Assembly (NCBI RefSeq): GCF_014050145.1
Contig: NZ_JACFYF010000015.1
Location: 1-64,000, forward strand
Source of the DNA: Vibrio marinisediminis
GTDB lineage: Bacteria; Pseudomonadota; Gammaproteobacteria; Enterobacterales; Vibrionaceae
Direction: 5' to 3'
DNA: 64,000 nucleotides
Made by a program: the position numbers and the translations under genes. Positions within the stretch are counted from its first letter, which is position 1. Each line of letters starts with the position of its first letter. The notes below the pieces were generated by a model. It was given only the letters and a program-made list of their open reading frames with translations. It was not told the origin of the DNA and searched no databases. Below, piece after piece: positions 49,964-60,832 of the stretch.

Positions 49964-50635
49964 ATGGGATTCGATTTTAATTACATGCTGGAGCTGATGC
50001 CGATTCTGCTTAAGTATCTTGGCACCACCATGGAAATGGCGACATGGGGATTAGTGTTTTCACTGATTTTATCCGTCATATTAGCCAATATTCGCGTATT
50101 TCGTATCCCAGTACTGGATCAACTCAGCCAGCTCTACATCAGCTTTTTCCGTGGCACGCCATTATTAGTACAGCTATTCCTGCTCTATTACGGTCTACCT
50201 CAAGTTTTCCCTATTATGGTCGGAATCGATGCCTTTAGTGCCGCAGTGATCGGTTTAACCTTACACTTTGCTGCCTACATGGCAGAGAGCATTCGCGCCG
50301 CCATTATCGGCATTGACCGAAGCCAAATGGAAGCAAGCTTGTCGGTAGGTATGACAAAAACTCAAGCGATGCGCCGAATTATTCTTCCACAAGCTACCCG
50401 TGTCGCGCTGCCTTCTTTAATGAACTATTTCATCGACATGATTAAGTCTACATCGCTGGCATTTACACTAGGTGTGGCAGAAATCATGGCCAAGGCACAA
50501 ATGGAAGCTTCATCCAGTTTCCGTTTTTTCGAAGCGTTCTTAGCTGTCGCTCTGATTTATTGGGGAGTCGTCGTCATTCTCACTCGGGTACAAATTTGGG
50601 CTGAAGCGAAGTTAAACAAGGCATATCAACGATGA
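49964..50635 (+). CDS. amino-acid ABC transporter, permease
   Basis: 223 residues with about five membrane helices, HisM/GlnP type. The binding-protein-dependent transport signature (EAA loop) is visible around residues 115-140: [37 protein letters not shown]. It forms the channel with the ATPase encoded next, which overlaps it by four bases (ATGA). Confidence 0.93.
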   Translation: MGFDFNYMLELMPILLKYLGTTMEMATWGLVFSLILSVILANIRVFRIPVLDQLSQLYISFFRGTPLLVQLFLLYYGLPQVFPIMVGIDAFSAAVIGLTLHFAAYMAESIRAAIIGIDRSQMEASLSVGMTKTQAMRRIILPQATRVALPSLMNYFIDMIKSTSLAFTLGVAEIMAKAQMEASSSFRFFEAFLAVALIYWGVVVILTRVQIWAEAKLNKAYQR

Positions 50636-51369
50636 TCAAACTGAACAATATTCATAAACGCTTTGGCGAAACCGAAGTATTAAAAGGCATTGATCTTACG
50701 ATTAAAAAAGGTGAGATCATCGTTATCATTGGCTCTAGTGGTACGGGTAAATCAACGCTACTGCGCTGTGTCAATTTTCTTGAGCAAGCCGATCAAGGCA
50801 TTATTACCATTGATGATGTGTCGGTTGATAGTGAGAAACACACTCAAGCTGAAGTGCTCGCCTTACGTCGTAAAACCGGTTTTGTTTTTCAAAACTACGC
50901 GCTTTTTGCTCATATGACCGCGAGGCAAAACATCGCTGAAGGTTTGATTACGGTACGAGGTTGGAAAAAATCCGATGCTTTAGCCCGTGCACAGCAAATC
51001 TTAGACGACATAGGGCTAAGCGATAAAGGCGACAGCTACCCAGCCGCATTATCTGGCGGGCAACAACAACGAGTTGGCATTGGTCGTGCGATGGCGCTGC
51101 AGCCAGAATTATTGTTATTTGATGAGCCGACCTCAGCACTGGATCCTGAATGGGTTGGTGAAGTACTGAATTTGATGAAACAGTTAGCTAACCAACATCA
51201 AACCATGCTGGTGGTCACTCATGAAATGCAATTTGCCAAGGAGGTTGCCGATCGGGTGATCTTCATGGCTGAGGGAAATATCGTTGAACAAGGATCGCCA
51301 GAGGCTATTTTTAACCATCCACGCGATCCAAAACTGAAAAAATTCCTCAATCAAGTAGGAATTGAGTAA
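50632..51369 (+). CDS. amino-acid ABC transporter, ATP-binding protein
   Basis: 245 residues, polar amino-acid ABC ATPase (GlnQ/TcyN type). Walker [10 protein letters not shown] near 33-41, Q-loop [12 protein letters not shown], signature [16 protein letters not shown], Walker [16 protein letters not shown]-loop VVTHEM. Start codon overlaps the permease stop, ensuring coupled translation. Completes the importer begun at 49132. Confidence 0.95.
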   Translation: MIKLNNIHKRFGETEVLKGIDLTIKKGEIIVIIGSSGTGKSTLLRCVNFLEQADQGIITIDDVSVDSEKHTQAEVLALRRKTGFVFQNYALFAHMTARQNIAEGLITVRGWKKSDALARAQQILDDIGLSDKGDSYPAALSGGQQQRVGIGRAMALQPELLLFDEPTSALDPEWVGEVLNLMKQLANQHQTMLVVTHEMQFAKEVADRVIFMAEGNIVEQGSPEAIFNHPRDPKLKKFLNQVGIE

Positions 51370-51396
51370 AGATCCAGCATAAGGATCGTATGATCC

Positions 51397-51424
51397 TTGA
51401 GATTTTGCTCACACTACGTATAAT
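51397..51424 (+). promoter_or_regulatory. rpmH promoter, distal
   Basis: -35 TTGAGA (51397-51402), 16-bp spacer, -10 TATAAT (51419-51424), then the GC-rich CGCCCGACGCGG discriminator typical of growth-rate-controlled promoters. Confidence 0.75.
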
Positions 51425-51456
51425 CGCCCGACGCGGAATTTCACACACATGAGTCG

Positions 51457-51485
51457 TTGACACAATTTGTGAGTGTGATTACAAT
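51457..51485 (+). promoter_or_regulatory. rpmH promoter, proximal
   Basis: Perfect -35 TTGACA (51457-51462), 17-bp spacer, -10 TACAAT (51480-51485). Its transcript starts with the CGCCTCT/AGAGGCG hairpin (51488-51507), giving a leader of about 105 nt before rpmH. Confidence 0.85.
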
Positions 51486-51597
51486 TCCGCCTCTTTGTTG
51501 AGAGGCGTCGGTTGTCCTCTGTATATATAAAGAAGACTACACGCCCACGCCGGGTTAACTAAAGAACCTAAAACTACTGATCAGTAAGGTAATTATC

Positions 51598-51732
51598 ATG
51601 AAACGCACTTTTCAACCTACAGTTCTAAAGCGCAAGCGTACTCACGGCTTCCGTGCACGCATGGCAACTAAGAACGGTCGTAAAGTAATTAATGCACGTC
51701 GTGCTAAAGGCCGTGCGCGCCTGTCAAAATAA
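51598..51732 (+). CDS. rpmH: 50S ribosomal protein L34
   Basis: 44 residues, too short for routine ORF calls. Sequence begins [20 protein letters not shown] and ends RARLSK, almost identical to E. coli L34 (46 aa). Very basic rRNA-binding protein of the large subunit. AAGGTAATT lies before the ATG. Two tandem promoters upstream; rnpA follows after 13 bp. Confidence 0.98.
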
Positions 51733-51745
51733 TCATTAGTTTATT

Positions 51746-52102
51746 TTGAATACGTACGCGTTCAATCGGGAGTTACGTTTGTTAACTCCCGAGCATTATA
51801 AAAAAGTCTTCCAGCAAGCTCACCGAGCAGGCTCACCTCACTTCACCATCATTGCACGCAATAATGACCTATCTCATCCTAGACTAGGTTTAGCCGTTCC
51901 GAAAAAGCAAATCAAAACTGCTGTCGGTCGTAACCGCTTCAAGCGTCTTGCACGTGAAAGCTTCCGCAACAATCAACATAACCTTCCAAATAAAGATTTT
52001 GTTGTTATTGCGAAGAAAAGCGCACAAGATTTAACCAATGATGAAATGTTCCAATTGTTTGATAAGCTATGGCAACGACTGTCTCGCCCATCACGTGGCT
52101 AG
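51746..52102 (+). CDS. rnpA: ribonuclease P protein component
   Basis: 118 residues from a TTG start ([21 protein letters not shown]), with no visible ribosome-binding site, which should keep its level far below that of L34. Basic protein that helps the RNase P RNA bind pre-tRNA leaders. The RNR signature is [15 protein letters not shown] near residues 60-74. Its 3' end overlaps yidD by 34 bp in another frame. Confidence 0.95.
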   Translation: MNTYAFNRELRLLTPEHYKKVFQQAHRAGSPHFTIIARNNDLSHPRLGLAVPKKQIKTAVGRNRFKRLARESFRNNQHNLPNKDFVVIAKKSAQDLTNDEMFQLFDKLWQRLSRPSRG

Positions 52103-52326
52103 CAATCGGAGTAGTCCGACTTTATCAAGGTCTTATTAGTCCGCTTATCGGACCACGGTGTCGTTTTCACCCAACATGCTCAACTTACGCTGTAGAAGCA
52201 CTGAAAGCTCACGGTTTTGTAAAAGGATGTTGGTTATCTAGCAAACGTCTATTAAAATGCCACCCTCTAAATGAAGGGGGCTTTGACCCCGTTCCACCAG
52301 TTCAAAAACAAGACAGAGATAAATAA
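52069..52326 (+). CDS. yidD: membrane protein insertion efficiency factor YidD
   Basis: 85 residues, UPF0161/YidD family. Small inner-face membrane-associated protein helping YidC/Sec insertion. Conserved core [31 protein letters not shown] and [18 protein letters not shown] lies inside rnpA and the gene ends two bases before yidC, so the three are translated from one mRNA. Confidence 0.95.
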   Translation: MATTVSPITWLAIGVVRLYQGLISPLIGPRCRFHPTCSTYAVEALKAHGFVKGCWLSSKRLLKCHPLNEGGFDPVPPVQKQDRDK

Positions 52327-52328
52327 CG

Positions 52329-53948
52329 ATGGATTCTCAACGTAATATCCTGTTAATCGCATTGGCTTTGGTCTCCTTCCTACTTTACCAGCAATGGAAT
52401 GTAGCTAAGAATCCAGCTCCTCAAGCGATTGAACAGGCTCAATCAAGCAGTTCCCTACCTGCACCATCTTTTGCCGATGAGCTTGACCCTGCGCCATCTC
52501 AGCAGGCAACAGCGAAAGCGATTACTGTAACAACGGATGTATTAACTCTGTCTATTGATACGGTTGGTGGTGATATTGTTCAGGCAGACCTTAACAAATA
52601 CAGTGCTGAACTAGATTCAACTGCGTTATTTGAACTACTTAAGAATGAAGCTGGTCACCAGTTCATTGCACAAAGTGGTCTTGTGGGTCCACAAGGTATT
52701 GACCTTAGCAGCACAAACCGCCCTCATTACGCCGTTAGCGCAGACAGCTTCAAACTAGCTGAAGGTCAAGATGAACTACGCGTTCCTATGACTTACGCTG
52801 CAAATGGCATTGAGTACACTAAAACGTTCATTCTAAAACGTGGCAGCTACGCTGTTGACGTTGAATACGATGTAGTGAACAACTCTGGTAACAACGCGAC
52901 TTTCGGTATGTACGCTCACCTACGTCAAAACGTAATGGATGACGGCGGCAGCATCACGATGCCAACATACCGCGGTGGTGCATACTCTACAGAAGATACC
53001 AAGTACAAAAAATACAGCTTCGATGATATGCAAGATCGCAACCTGTCTATCAACCTGACTGATGGTCAAGGTTGGGCAGCGATGATCCAGCACTACTTCG
53101 CAACAGCTTGGATTCCTCGTGATGAACCAGGTACTAACCTATACACTCGCGTAATTGGCAACCTAGCGGACATCGGTGTTCGTATGCCAAACAAAACAAT
53201 CGCGAATGGCGAAAACGCTGAAATGACAGCAACACTATGGGTAGGTCCAAAACTTCAAGACCAAATGGCTGAAGTAGCACCAAACCTAGACCTAGTTGTC
53301 GATTACGGTTGGTTATGGTTTATCGCTAAACCTCTACACTGGTTGCTATCAACGATTCATGGTTTCGTTGGCAACTGGGGTGTAGCTATCATGCTACTAA
53401 CATTTGTTGTTCGTGGTGCGATGTACCCGCTAACAAAAGCTCAGTACACCTCAATGGCTAAAATGCGCATGCTACAACCTAAGTTGGCAGCAATGCGTGA
53501 GCGTATTGGCGATGACCGCCAGCGTATGAGCCAAGAAATGATGGAACTGTACAAGAAAGAGAAAGTAAACCCGTTAGGCGGTTGTTTACCTCTGATTCTA
53601 CAGATGCCTATCTTCATTGCTCTATACTGGGCACTTATGGAGTCGGTTGAGCTACGTCACTCACCATTCTTCGGTTGGATTCACGACTTATCAGCGCAAG
53701 ACCCATACTACATCTTGCCACTACTGATGGGTGCGTCGATGTTCATGATTCAAAAAATGAGCCCAACAACAGTTACAGACCCTATGCAGCAGAAGATCAT
53801 GACCTTTATGCCGGTTATGTTTACCTTCTTCTTCCTGTTCTTCCCATCAGGTCTGGTTCTGTACTGGTTGGTATCAAACATCGTTACACTTATCCAGCAG
53901 TCACTGATTTACAAGTCTCTGGAAAAGAAAGGCTTACACACTAAGTAA
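52329..53948 (+). CDS. yidC: membrane protein insertase YidC
   Basis: 539 residues. N-terminal membrane anchor ([18 protein letters not shown]), large periplasmic beta domain (~45-330), then five-helix Oxa1/YidC core from ~345. The core includes the hydrophilic-groove arginine in [21 protein letters not shown] and the C-terminal [24 protein letters not shown]. Inserts membrane proteins alone or with SecYEG, including F0 subunit c encoded downstream at 62 kb. A terminator follows. Confidence 0.97.
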   Translation: MDSQRNILLIALALVSFLLYQQWNVAKNPAPQAIEQAQSSSSLPAPSFADELDPAPSQQATAKAITVTTDVLTLSIDTVGGDIVQADLNKYSAELDSTALFELLKNEAGHQFIAQSGLVGPQGIDLSSTNRPHYAVSADSFKLAEGQDELRVPMTYAANGIEYTKTFILKRGSYAVDVEYDVVNNSGNNATFGMYAHLRQNVMDDGGSITMPTYRGGAYSTEDTKYKKYSFDDMQDRNLSINLTDGQGWAAMIQHYFATAWIPRDEPGTNLYTRVIGNLADIGVRMPNKTIANGENAEMTATLWVGPKLQDQMAEVAPNLDLVVDYGWLWFIAKPLHWLLSTIHGFVGNWGVAIMLLTFVVRGAMYPLTKAQYTSMAKMRMLQPKLAAMRERIGDDRQRMSQEMMELYKKEKVNPLGGCLPLILQMPIFIALYWALMESVELRHSPFFGWIHDLSAQDPYYILPLLMGASMFMIQKMSPTTVTDPMQQKIMTFMPVMFTFFFLFFPSGLVLYWLVSNIVTLIQQSLIYKSLEKKGLHTK

Positions 53949-53963
53949 GTTCTAATCCAAAAC

Positions 53964-53990
53964 AAAGGCGACCAAAAGGTCGCCTTTTTT
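53964..53990 (+). terminator. terminator after yidC
   Basis: Stem AAAGGCGACC/GGTCGCCTTT with AAAA loop and T-run. It separates yidC from mnmE, which therefore needs its own promoter. Confidence 0.9.
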
Positions 53991-54063
53991 ATTGCAGCTG
54001 ATTACAATTCAGCTAATCGCATTATTTAGGCTCCATTGAGCCGTTCAATCATAGGCACACTTT

Positions 54064-55425
54064 ATGACTACAGATACCATTGTCGCCCAAGCTACTGCGC
54101 CCGGTCGTGGCGGTGTCGGTATTATTCGCGTTTCAGGTCCTCTTGCGGAAAAAGTTGCGCTCGAAGTGACAGGTAAAACGCTTCGCCCTCGTTACGCAGA
54201 ATATTTGCCATTTTGTGACGATGCAGGCAACCAGCTAGACCAAGGCATTGCGCTCTATTTCCCGAACCCACACTCTTTTACTGGTGAGGATGTCCTTGAG
54301 CTACAAGGACACGGTGGTCCCGTGGTTATGGACATGCTTATCAAACGAATCCTAAAAGTGGATGGGATCCGCACTGCACGCCCTGGTGAGTTCTCAGAAC
54401 GTGCCTTCTTGAACGACAAACTCGACCTTGCCCAAGCTGAAGCCATTGCCGATTTAATTGACGCCAGTTCTGAAGAAGCGGCTAAATCAGCATTGCAATC
54501 GCTACAAGGTGCGTTCTCTCAACGTATTAATACTCTGGTTGATTCACTGATCCATCTGCGAATTTACGTTGAAGCGGCGATTGATTTTCCCGAAGAAGAG
54601 ATCGACTTCTTGGCCGATGGTAAAGTGTCTGCTGATCTGCAAGCTATCATCGACAACCTAGCGGCAGTACGCAAAGAAGCCAACCAAGGCGCTATTATGC
54701 GTGAAGGGATGAAGGTAGTGATTGCTGGTCGTCCGAATGCAGGTAAATCAAGCCTACTCAATGCTCTATCAGGTAAAGAGTCTGCCATCGTCACTGATAT
54801 CGCAGGGACAACGCGTGACGTACTGCGTGAGCACATCCATATTGACGGTATGCCACTGCATATTATTGATACTGCAGGTCTGCGCGACGCCTCCGATGAA
54901 GTTGAAAAAATTGGTATTGAACGGGCTTGGGATGAAATAGCCCAAGCAGACCGAGTTCTATTTATGGTTGATGGCACCACAACAGGTGCAACCGATCCAA
55001 AAGAAATTTGGCCTGATTTTGTCGATCGATTACCTGACAGCATTGGCATGACAGTGATCCGCAATAAAGCGGATCAAACAGGTGAAGACCTGGGTATCTG
55101 CCATGTCAATTCCCCAACCTTGATCCGCTTATCAGCAAAAACGGGTGAAGGCGTTGATGCTCTACGTAACCACTTGAAAGAGTGTATGGGTTTTGCTGGT
55201 GGGCATGAAGGTGGCTTTATGGCCCGTCGCCGCCACCTTGAGGCGCTTGAGCGTGCCTCTGAGCACCTCGACATTGGTCAGCAACAACTAGAAGGCTACA
55301 TGGCGGGAGAAATCCTTGCAGAAGAGCTGCGCATTGCTCAGCAACATCTGAATGAGATAACCGGTGAGTTTAGCTCTGATGACTTACTCGGTCGCATCTT
55401 CTCTTCTTTCTGTATTGGAAAATAA
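54064..55425 (+). CDS. mnmE: tRNA modification GTPase MnmE
   Basis: 453 residues. With MnmG makes the 5-carboxymethylaminomethyl (or aminomethyl) group on wobble U34. N-terminal tetrahydrofolate-binding domain, helical domain, and an inserted G domain: [14 protein letters not shown] near 224-237, [18 protein letters not shown]. It ends with the invariant CIGK tail, whose cysteine is needed for activity. Its partner mnmG is 1 kb downstream across oriC. Confidence 0.97.
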   Translation: MTTDTIVAQATAPGRGGVGIIRVSGPLAEKVALEVTGKTLRPRYAEYLPFCDDAGNQLDQGIALYFPNPHSFTGEDVLELQGHGGPVVMDMLIKRILKVDGIRTARPGEFSERAFLNDKLDLAQAEAIADLIDASSEEAAKSALQSLQGAFSQRINTLVDSLIHLRIYVEAAIDFPEEEIDFLADGKVSADLQAIIDNLAAVRKEANQGAIMREGMKVVIAGRPNAGKSSLLNALSGKESAIVTDIAGTTRDVLREHIHIDGMPLHIIDTAGLRDASDEVEKIGIERAWDEIAQADRVLFMVDGTTTGATDPKEIWPDFVDRLPDSIGMTVIRNKADQTGEDLGICHVNSPTLIRLSAKTGEGVDALRNHLKECMGFAGGHEGGFMARRRHLEALERASEHLDIGQQQLEGYMAGEILAEELRIAQQHLNEITGEFSSDDLLGRIFSSFCIGK

Positions 55426-55516
55426 TTAACGACAACGCGCACCTAGAGTGCGCGTTTTTCTTTTCTACATTGTGCATTGTCTGAATGCATTCGCAATCGT
55501 AAGGAACCAAAAGAGC

Positions 55517-55951
55517 ATGATTCACATCATCACAGGCAGCACCTTAGGCGGCGCAGAATATGTGGGCGATCATCTAAGTGATCTGTTGCTGGAAAAAGGG
55601 CTAAAAACGACTATCCATAATCAACCAAAACTAGATGAGATCTCCACACAAGGTACTTGGTTGATCGTCACTTCAACCCATGGCGCTGGGGATTACCCTG
55701 ACAATATTCGACCTTTCATTCAATCACTACAAACGACACCACCGAACATGGCTGAAGTGAAATATGCCGTCATTGCCATTGGTGATTCTAGCTACGATAC
55801 CTTTTGCGCAGCGGGTAAACACGCCTACGAACTACTAGAAGACATTGGTGGCACGCCAATCAGCGACTGTTTTACTGTCGATATACTCGCACATTCAGTA
55901 CCAGAAGAGGCTGTTGAAGAGTGGTTGATTGAGCAAATTGACCGATTTTGA
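55517..55951 (+). CDS. mioC: flavodoxin-like protein MioC
   Basis: 144 residues from ATG 55517; the open frame to 55448 is an extension without homology. FMN-binding flavodoxin fold: [15 protein letters not shown] (phosphate loop), [13 protein letters not shown] and [14 protein letters not shown]. Linked to biotin synthase activity in vitro. Classic gene at the left side of oriC; transcription through it runs into the origin unless stopped at 55971-55998. AAGGA lies at 55501, rather far upstream. Confidence 0.95.
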   Translation: MIHIITGSTLGGAEYVGDHLSDLLLEKGLKTTIHNQPKLDEISTQGTWLIVTSTHGAGDYPDNIRPFIQSLQTTPPNMAEVKYAVIAIGDSSYDTFCAAGKHAYELLEDIGGTPISDCFTVDILAHSVPEEAVEEWLIEQIDRF

Positions 55952-55970
55952 TAGATCAATGGATGGTATT

Positions 55971-55998
55971 AGGTCAGCTAAGCTGGCCTTTTTTTTGT
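55971..55998 (+). terminator. terminator between mioC and oriC
   Basis: AGGTCAGC-TAA-GCTGGCCT stem (one G-T pair) with eight Ts. It should shield the origin from mioC transcription. Confidence 0.85.
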
Positions 55999-56404
55999 CC
56001 TGTGGATAGAGTCGCTCGTTAAAAGAGTGACTGATCGAACAAAAAACAAGCAGTTGAACTGTGTATAACTATACGTTTATCCGGTGATTAACCTATAGTT
56101 ATCCCAATAACAACTTTGATCGTTTCAGACCCCTGTGTATAACTAGCCATTTTGATCCCAGGTAATCCTCGATCTGATCAAGGTAAGATCACATGATATG
56201 ATCCGAAGAAGATCCATGATCTTGTTGATCATTTATTAGTTATCCACAGAGATCGTCGATCCTAATAATAGATCTAATAAAAGATCATATATATAGATCT
56301 TATATATATTAACTTTGCACTGCTAAATTTAAAAAGCACAAAGCGTTTTTCTCTCTACTAGAAAGCAGGTAGAATATCGCTCTTTTTTATCTGTCCGACT
56401 TTTC
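55999..56404. other. oriC: origin of replication of chromosome I (oriC1)
   Basis: Lies between mioC and mnmG, the standard Vibrio position. DnaA boxes: perfect TTATCCACA at 56240-56248; TTATACACA-type on the minus strand at 56060-56068 and 56134-56142; CTATCCACA on the minus strand at 56001-56009; weaker TTATCCGGT at 56077-56085. About 15 GATC Dam sites fall within 56030-56310. Right of the perfect box is an AT-rich unwinding element (56255-56320) with AGATCT at 56270 and 56296, matching ATP-DnaA hexamers. Initiator protein comes from dnaA at 48.7 kb. Confidence 0.95.
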
Positions 56405-56425
56405 TTGAATACCAGAGGTCAGTTC

Positions 56426-58321
56426 ATGCTTTATCACGAAAACTTTGACGTCATTGTTGTTGGTGGCGGTCATGCAGGAACGGAAGCCGCACTCGCATCT
56501 GCGCGTACAGGGCAAAAAACCCTCTTATTGACTCATAACATTGACACGCTAGGACAAATGTCTTGTAACCCTGCCATTGGTGGCATCGGTAAAGGGCATT
56601 TAGTAAAAGAAGTGGATGCTATGGGTGGCTTAATGGCTCAAGCCATTGATCATTCTGGTATTCAATTTCGTACATTGAATGCTTCTAAAGGTCCAGCAGT
56701 ACGTGCGACACGTGCGCAAGCTGACCGAGCGCTATACAAAGCCTTTGTTCGCGATGTTTTAGAAAACACACCTAACTTAACGCTGTTCCAACAAGCGGTA
56801 GACGATCTGATTGTTGAAAATGATCAAGCCGTAGGTGTTGTGACGCAAATGGGGCTTAAATTCCGCGCCAAAGCCGTTGTATTGACCGTTGGCACCTTCC
56901 TTGGTGGCAAGATCCATATTGGTATGGAAAGTTCATCAGGTGGCCGCGCAGGCGATCCTCCATCGATCGCACTTGCTCATCGACTGCGTGAACTGCCATT
57001 ACGTGTTGATCGTCTAAAAACCGGTACTCCACCGCGTATCGATGCACGTAGTGTGGATTTTTCGGTACTAGAAGCACAGCATGGTGATAACCCAACTCCT
57101 GTTTTCTCATTCATGGGTAACCGTAGCCAGCATCCGCGTCAGATCCCGTGTTTTATCACTCATACCAATGAGCGTACTCACGATGTGATCCGCAACAACC
57201 TTGATCGTAGCCCTATGTACGCCGGCGTGATTGAAGGTATTGGTCCACGCTACTGCCCATCAATTGAAGATAAGGTGATGCGTTTTGCTGATAAAAATAG
57301 CCACCAAATCTTTATTGAGCCAGAAGGTTTAACCACCACAGAATTATATCCGAATGGTATCTCCACCAGCTTGCCGTTTGATGTCCAAGTGCAAATCGTT
57401 CGCTCAATGAAAGGTTTTGAGAACGCGCATATTGTTCGTCCTGGTTATGCCATTGAGTACGATTTCTTCGATCCACGCGATTTGAAGCAAACCTACGAAA
57501 ATAAATTTATCTCTGGTCTGTTCTTTGCAGGTCAGATTAACGGTACTACCGGTTACGAAGAAGCGGCAGCGCAAGGTTTAATGGCCGGTCTTAACGCTAG
57601 CTTATTCAGCCAAGACAAAGAAGGCTGGAGCCCTCGACGTGACCAAGCATACGTGGGTGTGTTGATTGACGATCTATCAACCATGGGTACCAAAGAACCT
57701 TACCGTATGTTTACCTCTCGCGCTGAATACCGTTTATTGCTGCGTGAAGATAACGCCGATTTACGTTTGACTGAGAAAGCACGTGAGCTTGGTTTGATTG
57801 ATGATGCTCGTTGGGCTCGCTTCAACGAAAAAGTCGACAATATTGAGAAAGAACGCCAACGCCTAAAAGAGACTTGGATGAATCCTAAGTCAGAAGGTGT
57901 GGATGCTCTAAACGCATTATTGAAAACGCCGATGGCACGTGAAGCTAGCGGTGAAGATCTGTTGCGTCGTCCAGAGATCGTTTATTCACAATTAACTCAG
58001 CTTGAAACATTCCAACCAGCGCTAGAAGATCAACAAGCGGCTGAACAAGTGGAAATTCAAGTTAAGTACGAAGGTTACATCAAGCGTCAGCAAGACGAGA
58101 TCGAGAAATCTCTACGTCATGAGAACACGAAACTGCCTGCTGATCTTGATTACAAGCTTGTTAGTGGTTTATCAAATGAAGTGGTGTTGAAATTGTCTGA
58201 AGCGAAACCTGAATCCATTGGTATTGCATCGCGTATTTCAGGAATCACGCCGGCTGCGATTTCAATCTTGCTTGTGCACCTGAAAAAACAAGGTTTGCTG
58301 AAAAAAGGTGAGGACGCTTAA
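56426..58321 (+). CDS. mnmG: tRNA uridine 5-carboxymethylaminomethyl modification enzyme MnmG
   Basis: 631 residues from ATG 56426 with AGAGG upstream; the TTG at 56405 is rejected. FAD enzyme partnered with MnmE for U34 of tRNA. N-terminal FAD motif [42 protein letters not shown] near 50-72, LKTGTPPRI, and [19 protein letters not shown]-terminal helical tRNA/MnmE-binding domain. Immediately right of oriC and transcribed away from it; overlaps rsmG by one base. Confidence 0.97.
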   Translation: MLYHENFDVIVVGGGHAGTEAALASARTGQKTLLLTHNIDTLGQMSCNPAIGGIGKGHLVKEVDAMGGLMAQAIDHSGIQFRTLNASKGPAVRATRAQADRALYKAFVRDVLENTPNLTLFQQAVDDLIVENDQAVGVVTQMGLKFRAKAVVLTVGTFLGGKIHIGMESSSGGRAGDPPSIALAHRLRELPLRVDRLKTGTPPRIDARSVDFSVLEAQHGDNPTPVFSFMGNRSQHPRQIPCFITHTNERTHDVIRNNLDRSPMYAGVIEGIGPRYCPSIEDKVMRFADKNSHQIFIEPEGLTTTELYPNGISTSLPFDVQVQIVRSMKGFENAHIVRPGYAIEYDFFDPRDLKQTYENKFISGLFFAGQINGTTGYEEAAAQGLMAGLNASLFSQDKEGWSPRRDQAYVGVLIDDLSTMGTKEPYRMFTSRAEYRLLLREDNADLRLTEKARELGLIDDARWARFNEKVDNIEKERQRLKETWMNPKSEGVDALNALLKTPMAREASGEDLLRRPEIVYSQLTQLETFQPALEDQQAAEQVEIQVKYEGYIKRQQDEIEKSLRHENTKLPADLDYKLVSGLSNEVVLKLSEAKPESIGIASRISGITPAAISILLVHLKKQGLLKKGEDA

Positions 58322-58953
58322 TGTCACAATTACGCCAGAAACTTGATCAACTGATTCTACAAACAGAATTAAGCGTTTCAGAACGTCAACGTGAACAGTT
58401 AGTGGGCTATGTTGAACTGCTTAACAAGTGGAACAAAGCTTATAACTTGACCTCAGTGCGTGATCCCAACGAGATGGTGGTAAAACACATCTTAGACAGC
58501 ATTGTTGTGAGCTCTCACCTACCTGGTGAGCGCTACATTGATGTGGGTACTGGACCTGGGTTACCAGGTATCCCACTTGCCATTATGCATCCGGACAAAG
58601 AATTTCATTTATTGGATAGTCTTGGTAAACGCATTCGCTTTATCAAACAAGTTATCCACGAGCTGAAAATTGAAAACGTGACGCCGATTCAAAGTCGAGT
58701 TGAAGAGTATCAACCTGAAGACAAGTTTGATGGTGTACTAAGCAGAGCATTTGCCTCTATGGTGGACATGGTTGAGTGGTGTCATCACTTACCTAAAGAG
58801 CACACCGGACGCTTTCTCGCGTTAAAGGGGCAATTATCACAAGATGAGATTGCTGAACTTCCAGAGTGGTGTTGTGTGATCGATATCAAACCTTTGAAAG
58901 TTCCTCAATTGGAAGGCGAGCGTCATCTAGTAATCTTATCGCGCAAGGAATAA
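58321..58953 (+). CDS. rsmG: 16S rRNA (guanine(527)-N7)-methyltransferase RsmG
   Basis: 210 residues. SAM-dependent methyltransferase for m7G527 in 16S rRNA; loss gives low-level streptomycin resistance. Motif I is [20 protein letters not shown] near 75-94, and [15 protein letters not shown] follows. ATG shares its A with the mnmG stop TAA. Followed after 14 bp by parA. Confidence 0.96.
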   Translation: MSQLRQKLDQLILQTELSVSERQREQLVGYVELLNKWNKAYNLTSVRDPNEMVVKHILDSIVVSSHLPGERYIDVGTGPGLPGIPLAIMHPDKEFHLLDSLGKRIRFIKQVIHELKIENVTPIQSRVEEYQPEDKFDGVLSRAFASMVDMVEWCHHLPKEHTGRFLALKGQLSQDEIAELPEWCCVIDIKPLKVPQLEGERHLVILSRKE

Positions 58954-58967
58954 TAGCGAGGTAGAGC

Positions 58968-59741
58968 GTGGGAAAAATAGTAGCCATTGCCAATCAAAAA
59001 GGCGGTGTTGGAAAAACAACGACTTGTATTAACTTAGCTGCGTCTATGGCCGCAACTAAACGCAAGGTATTGGTTATTGATCTTGACCCACAAGGCAATG
59101 CGACCATGGCTAGCGGTGTCGACAAATACCAAGTGGATGCCACCGCGTATGAGCTTTTGGTTGAAGATGTCGCCTTTAACGATGTGGTTATTACCAAGAC
59201 GACGGGGCATTATGATTTAATTGCCGCGAATGGGGATGTGACCGCTGCTGAAATCAAACTGATGGAAGTGTTTGCACGCGAAATTCGCTTAAAGCAAGCG
59301 CTTGCGTCGGTTCGCGATAACTATGATTTCATCTTTATTGATTGTCCTCCGTCTCTAAACCTTCTTACAATCAATGCCATGGCCGCAGCAGATTCTGTGT
59401 TAGTGCCAATGCAGTGTGAGTACTTTGCACTAGAAGGTTTAACCGCGTTAATGGATACCATTAGCAAGCTAGCCGCTGTTGTTAACGAGAATCTCAAAAT
59501 TGAAGGGTTATTACGTACTATGTATGACCCGAGAAACCGGCTATCCAATGAAGTATCCGATCAATTGAAAAAGCACTTTGGTAACAAGGTGTACCGCACT
59601 GTTATTCCTCGCAACGTTCGCTTAGCAGAAGCCCCAAGTCACGGCAAACCTGCTATGTACTACGACAAACATTCCGCCGGCGCTAAAGCGTATTTAGCTC
59701 TCGCTGGGGAAATGCTTCGTCGTGAAGAATTACCTGCTTAA
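58968..59741 (+). CDS. parA: chromosome partitioning ATPase ParA (chromosome I)
   Basis: 257 residues from GTG 58968 with GAGGT upstream. Deviant-Walker ATPase: ANQKGGVGKTTTCINLAASMA near residues 7-27, DLDPQGNATMASG, FIDCPPSLNLLTINAM. In Vibrio, ParA1 and the pole-organising protein HubP hold oriC1 at the cell pole. Works with ParB encoded 24 bp downstream and with parS sites such as the candidate in recF. Confidence 0.97.
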   Translation: MGKIVAIANQKGGVGKTTTCINLAASMAATKRKVLVIDLDPQGNATMASGVDKYQVDATAYELLVEDVAFNDVVITKTTGHYDLIAANGDVTAAEIKLMEVFAREIRLKQALASVRDNYDFIFIDCPPSLNLLTINAMAAADSVLVPMQCEYFALEGLTALMDTISKLAAVVNENLKIEGLLRTMYDPRNRLSNEVSDQLKKHFGNKVYRTVIPRNVRLAEAPSHGKPAMYYDKHSAGAKAYLALAGEMLRREELPA

Positions 59742-59765
59742 AACTAACTTAAGGAATCTGAATTC

Positions 59766-60647
59766 ATGTCTAAACGTGGTTTAGGTAAAGGGCTTGATGC
59801 GCTTCTTTCTACCAGTTCGTTGGCACGAGAACGTCAACAGGCAGTGAATTTGAGCCAAGAGCGGTCGAGCAACGGTCAACTGACCGAATTGAATATTAGT
59901 TCTTTGCGCCCTGGAGTGTATCAGCCGCGTAAAGAGATGGAACAAGAAGCGCTAGAAGAACTGGCAGCTTCGATTGAATCACAAGGCATCATTCAGCCAA
60001 TCGTGGTTCGTCAGACAGATATCGACAAGTTCGAAATCATTGCTGGTGAACGTCGTTGGCGCGCTGCGCGTAAAGCGGGATTGAGCCATGTACCATGTTT
60101 GATTAAGAATGTGGAAGATCGCCAAGCGATCGCAATGGCATTGATCGAAAATATTCAGCGTGAAGATCTGAATGTGATCGAAGAAGCGGTAGCGCTTGAT
60201 CAACTTCAAAATGAGTTTTCACTAACTCATCAACAAGTTGCTGACGTGATTGGTAAGTCACGCGCTGCTGTAAGTAACATATTGCGTCTAAATCAGCTCG
60301 AAAATGATGTAAAGAGTATGGTTGCAAGTAATCTGCTAGATATGGGGCATGCTAGAGCGCTGCTGGCGCTTGAGGGCGAACAGCAAGTTAATATCGCTGA
60401 GCAGGTTGCTAAGAAGCAGATGACCGTTCGCCAAACTGAGCAATTAGTCAAAAAGTGTTTAAATCCAGCTGTTGAGACAAAAACAGAACAAGAAGACACT
60501 GAGACACAACAAATGTCACAGGAATTGAGTGAAATACTCGGATCAAAGGTGACAATTGTGCGTACCAATAACGGAAAGGCGAAAGTCACGATAAATGTTG
60601 ACGAACCTCAAAGATTGGCGCAATTAATTGCCAAGTTACAGAGCTAG
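59766..60647 (+). CDS. parB: chromosome partitioning protein ParB (CTPase clamp)
   Basis: 293 residues. N-terminal ParA-interacting start RGLGKGLDALL, ParB/Srx CTP-binding domain (LRPGVYQPRKEM, IIQPIVVR, EIIAGERRWRAARKAGL and ENIQREDLN) and an HTH (TRQQVADVIGKSRAAVSNILRL-like) near 155-180. The C-terminal dimer domain is at the end. Loads at parS and slides or spreads. Forms the parAB operon at oriC1. Confidence 0.97.
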   Translation: MSKRGLGKGLDALLSTSSLARERQQAVNLSQERSSNGQLTELNISSLRPGVYQPRKEMEQEALEELAASIESQGIIQPIVVRQTDIDKFEIIAGERRWRAARKAGLSHVPCLIKNVEDRQAIAMALIENIQREDLNVIEEAVALDQLQNEFSLTHQQVADVIGKSRAAVSNILRLNQLENDVKSMVASNLLDMGHARALLALEGEQQVNIAEQVAKKQMTVRQTEQLVKKCLNPAVETKTEQEDTETQQMSQELSEILGSKVTIVRTNNGKAKVTINVDEPQRLAQLIAKLQS

Positions 60648-60744
60648 ATGAGATAATTGATCTTCGTCAAATTTTATAAAATTTGATTTTTATGCAAAAG
60701 TTGTCGGTTTGTAAACAGAATTGTAAGTTTTTGATGCATTTTAA

Positions 60745-60772
60745 TTGCATTCGATTCGACTGACCGTATAAT
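60745..60772 (+). promoter_or_regulatory. atp operon promoter
   Basis: -35 TTGCAT (60745-60750), 16-bp spacer, perfect -10 TATAAT (60767-60772), about 60 bp before atpI. The ATP synthase genes that follow are tightly spaced and should share it. Confidence 0.7.
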
Positions 60773-60832
60773 TTTTGCCAATTTCCCCAGCCAGGAAGTA
60801 ATCGCTGTGGATTTTACTAGAGGTATGAATAC

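Noticed and set aside
51469-51484. CRP-like TGTGA-N6-TTACA over the rpmH proximal -10
   Set aside because: It arises from the promoter spacer and -10 themselves; CRP control of L34 is not expected and no other support is seen.
54564-55064. 166-codon antisense ORF within mnmE
   Set aside because: Shadow of the conserved GTPase; no ribosome-binding site or promoter and low-complexity Ser/Arg composition.
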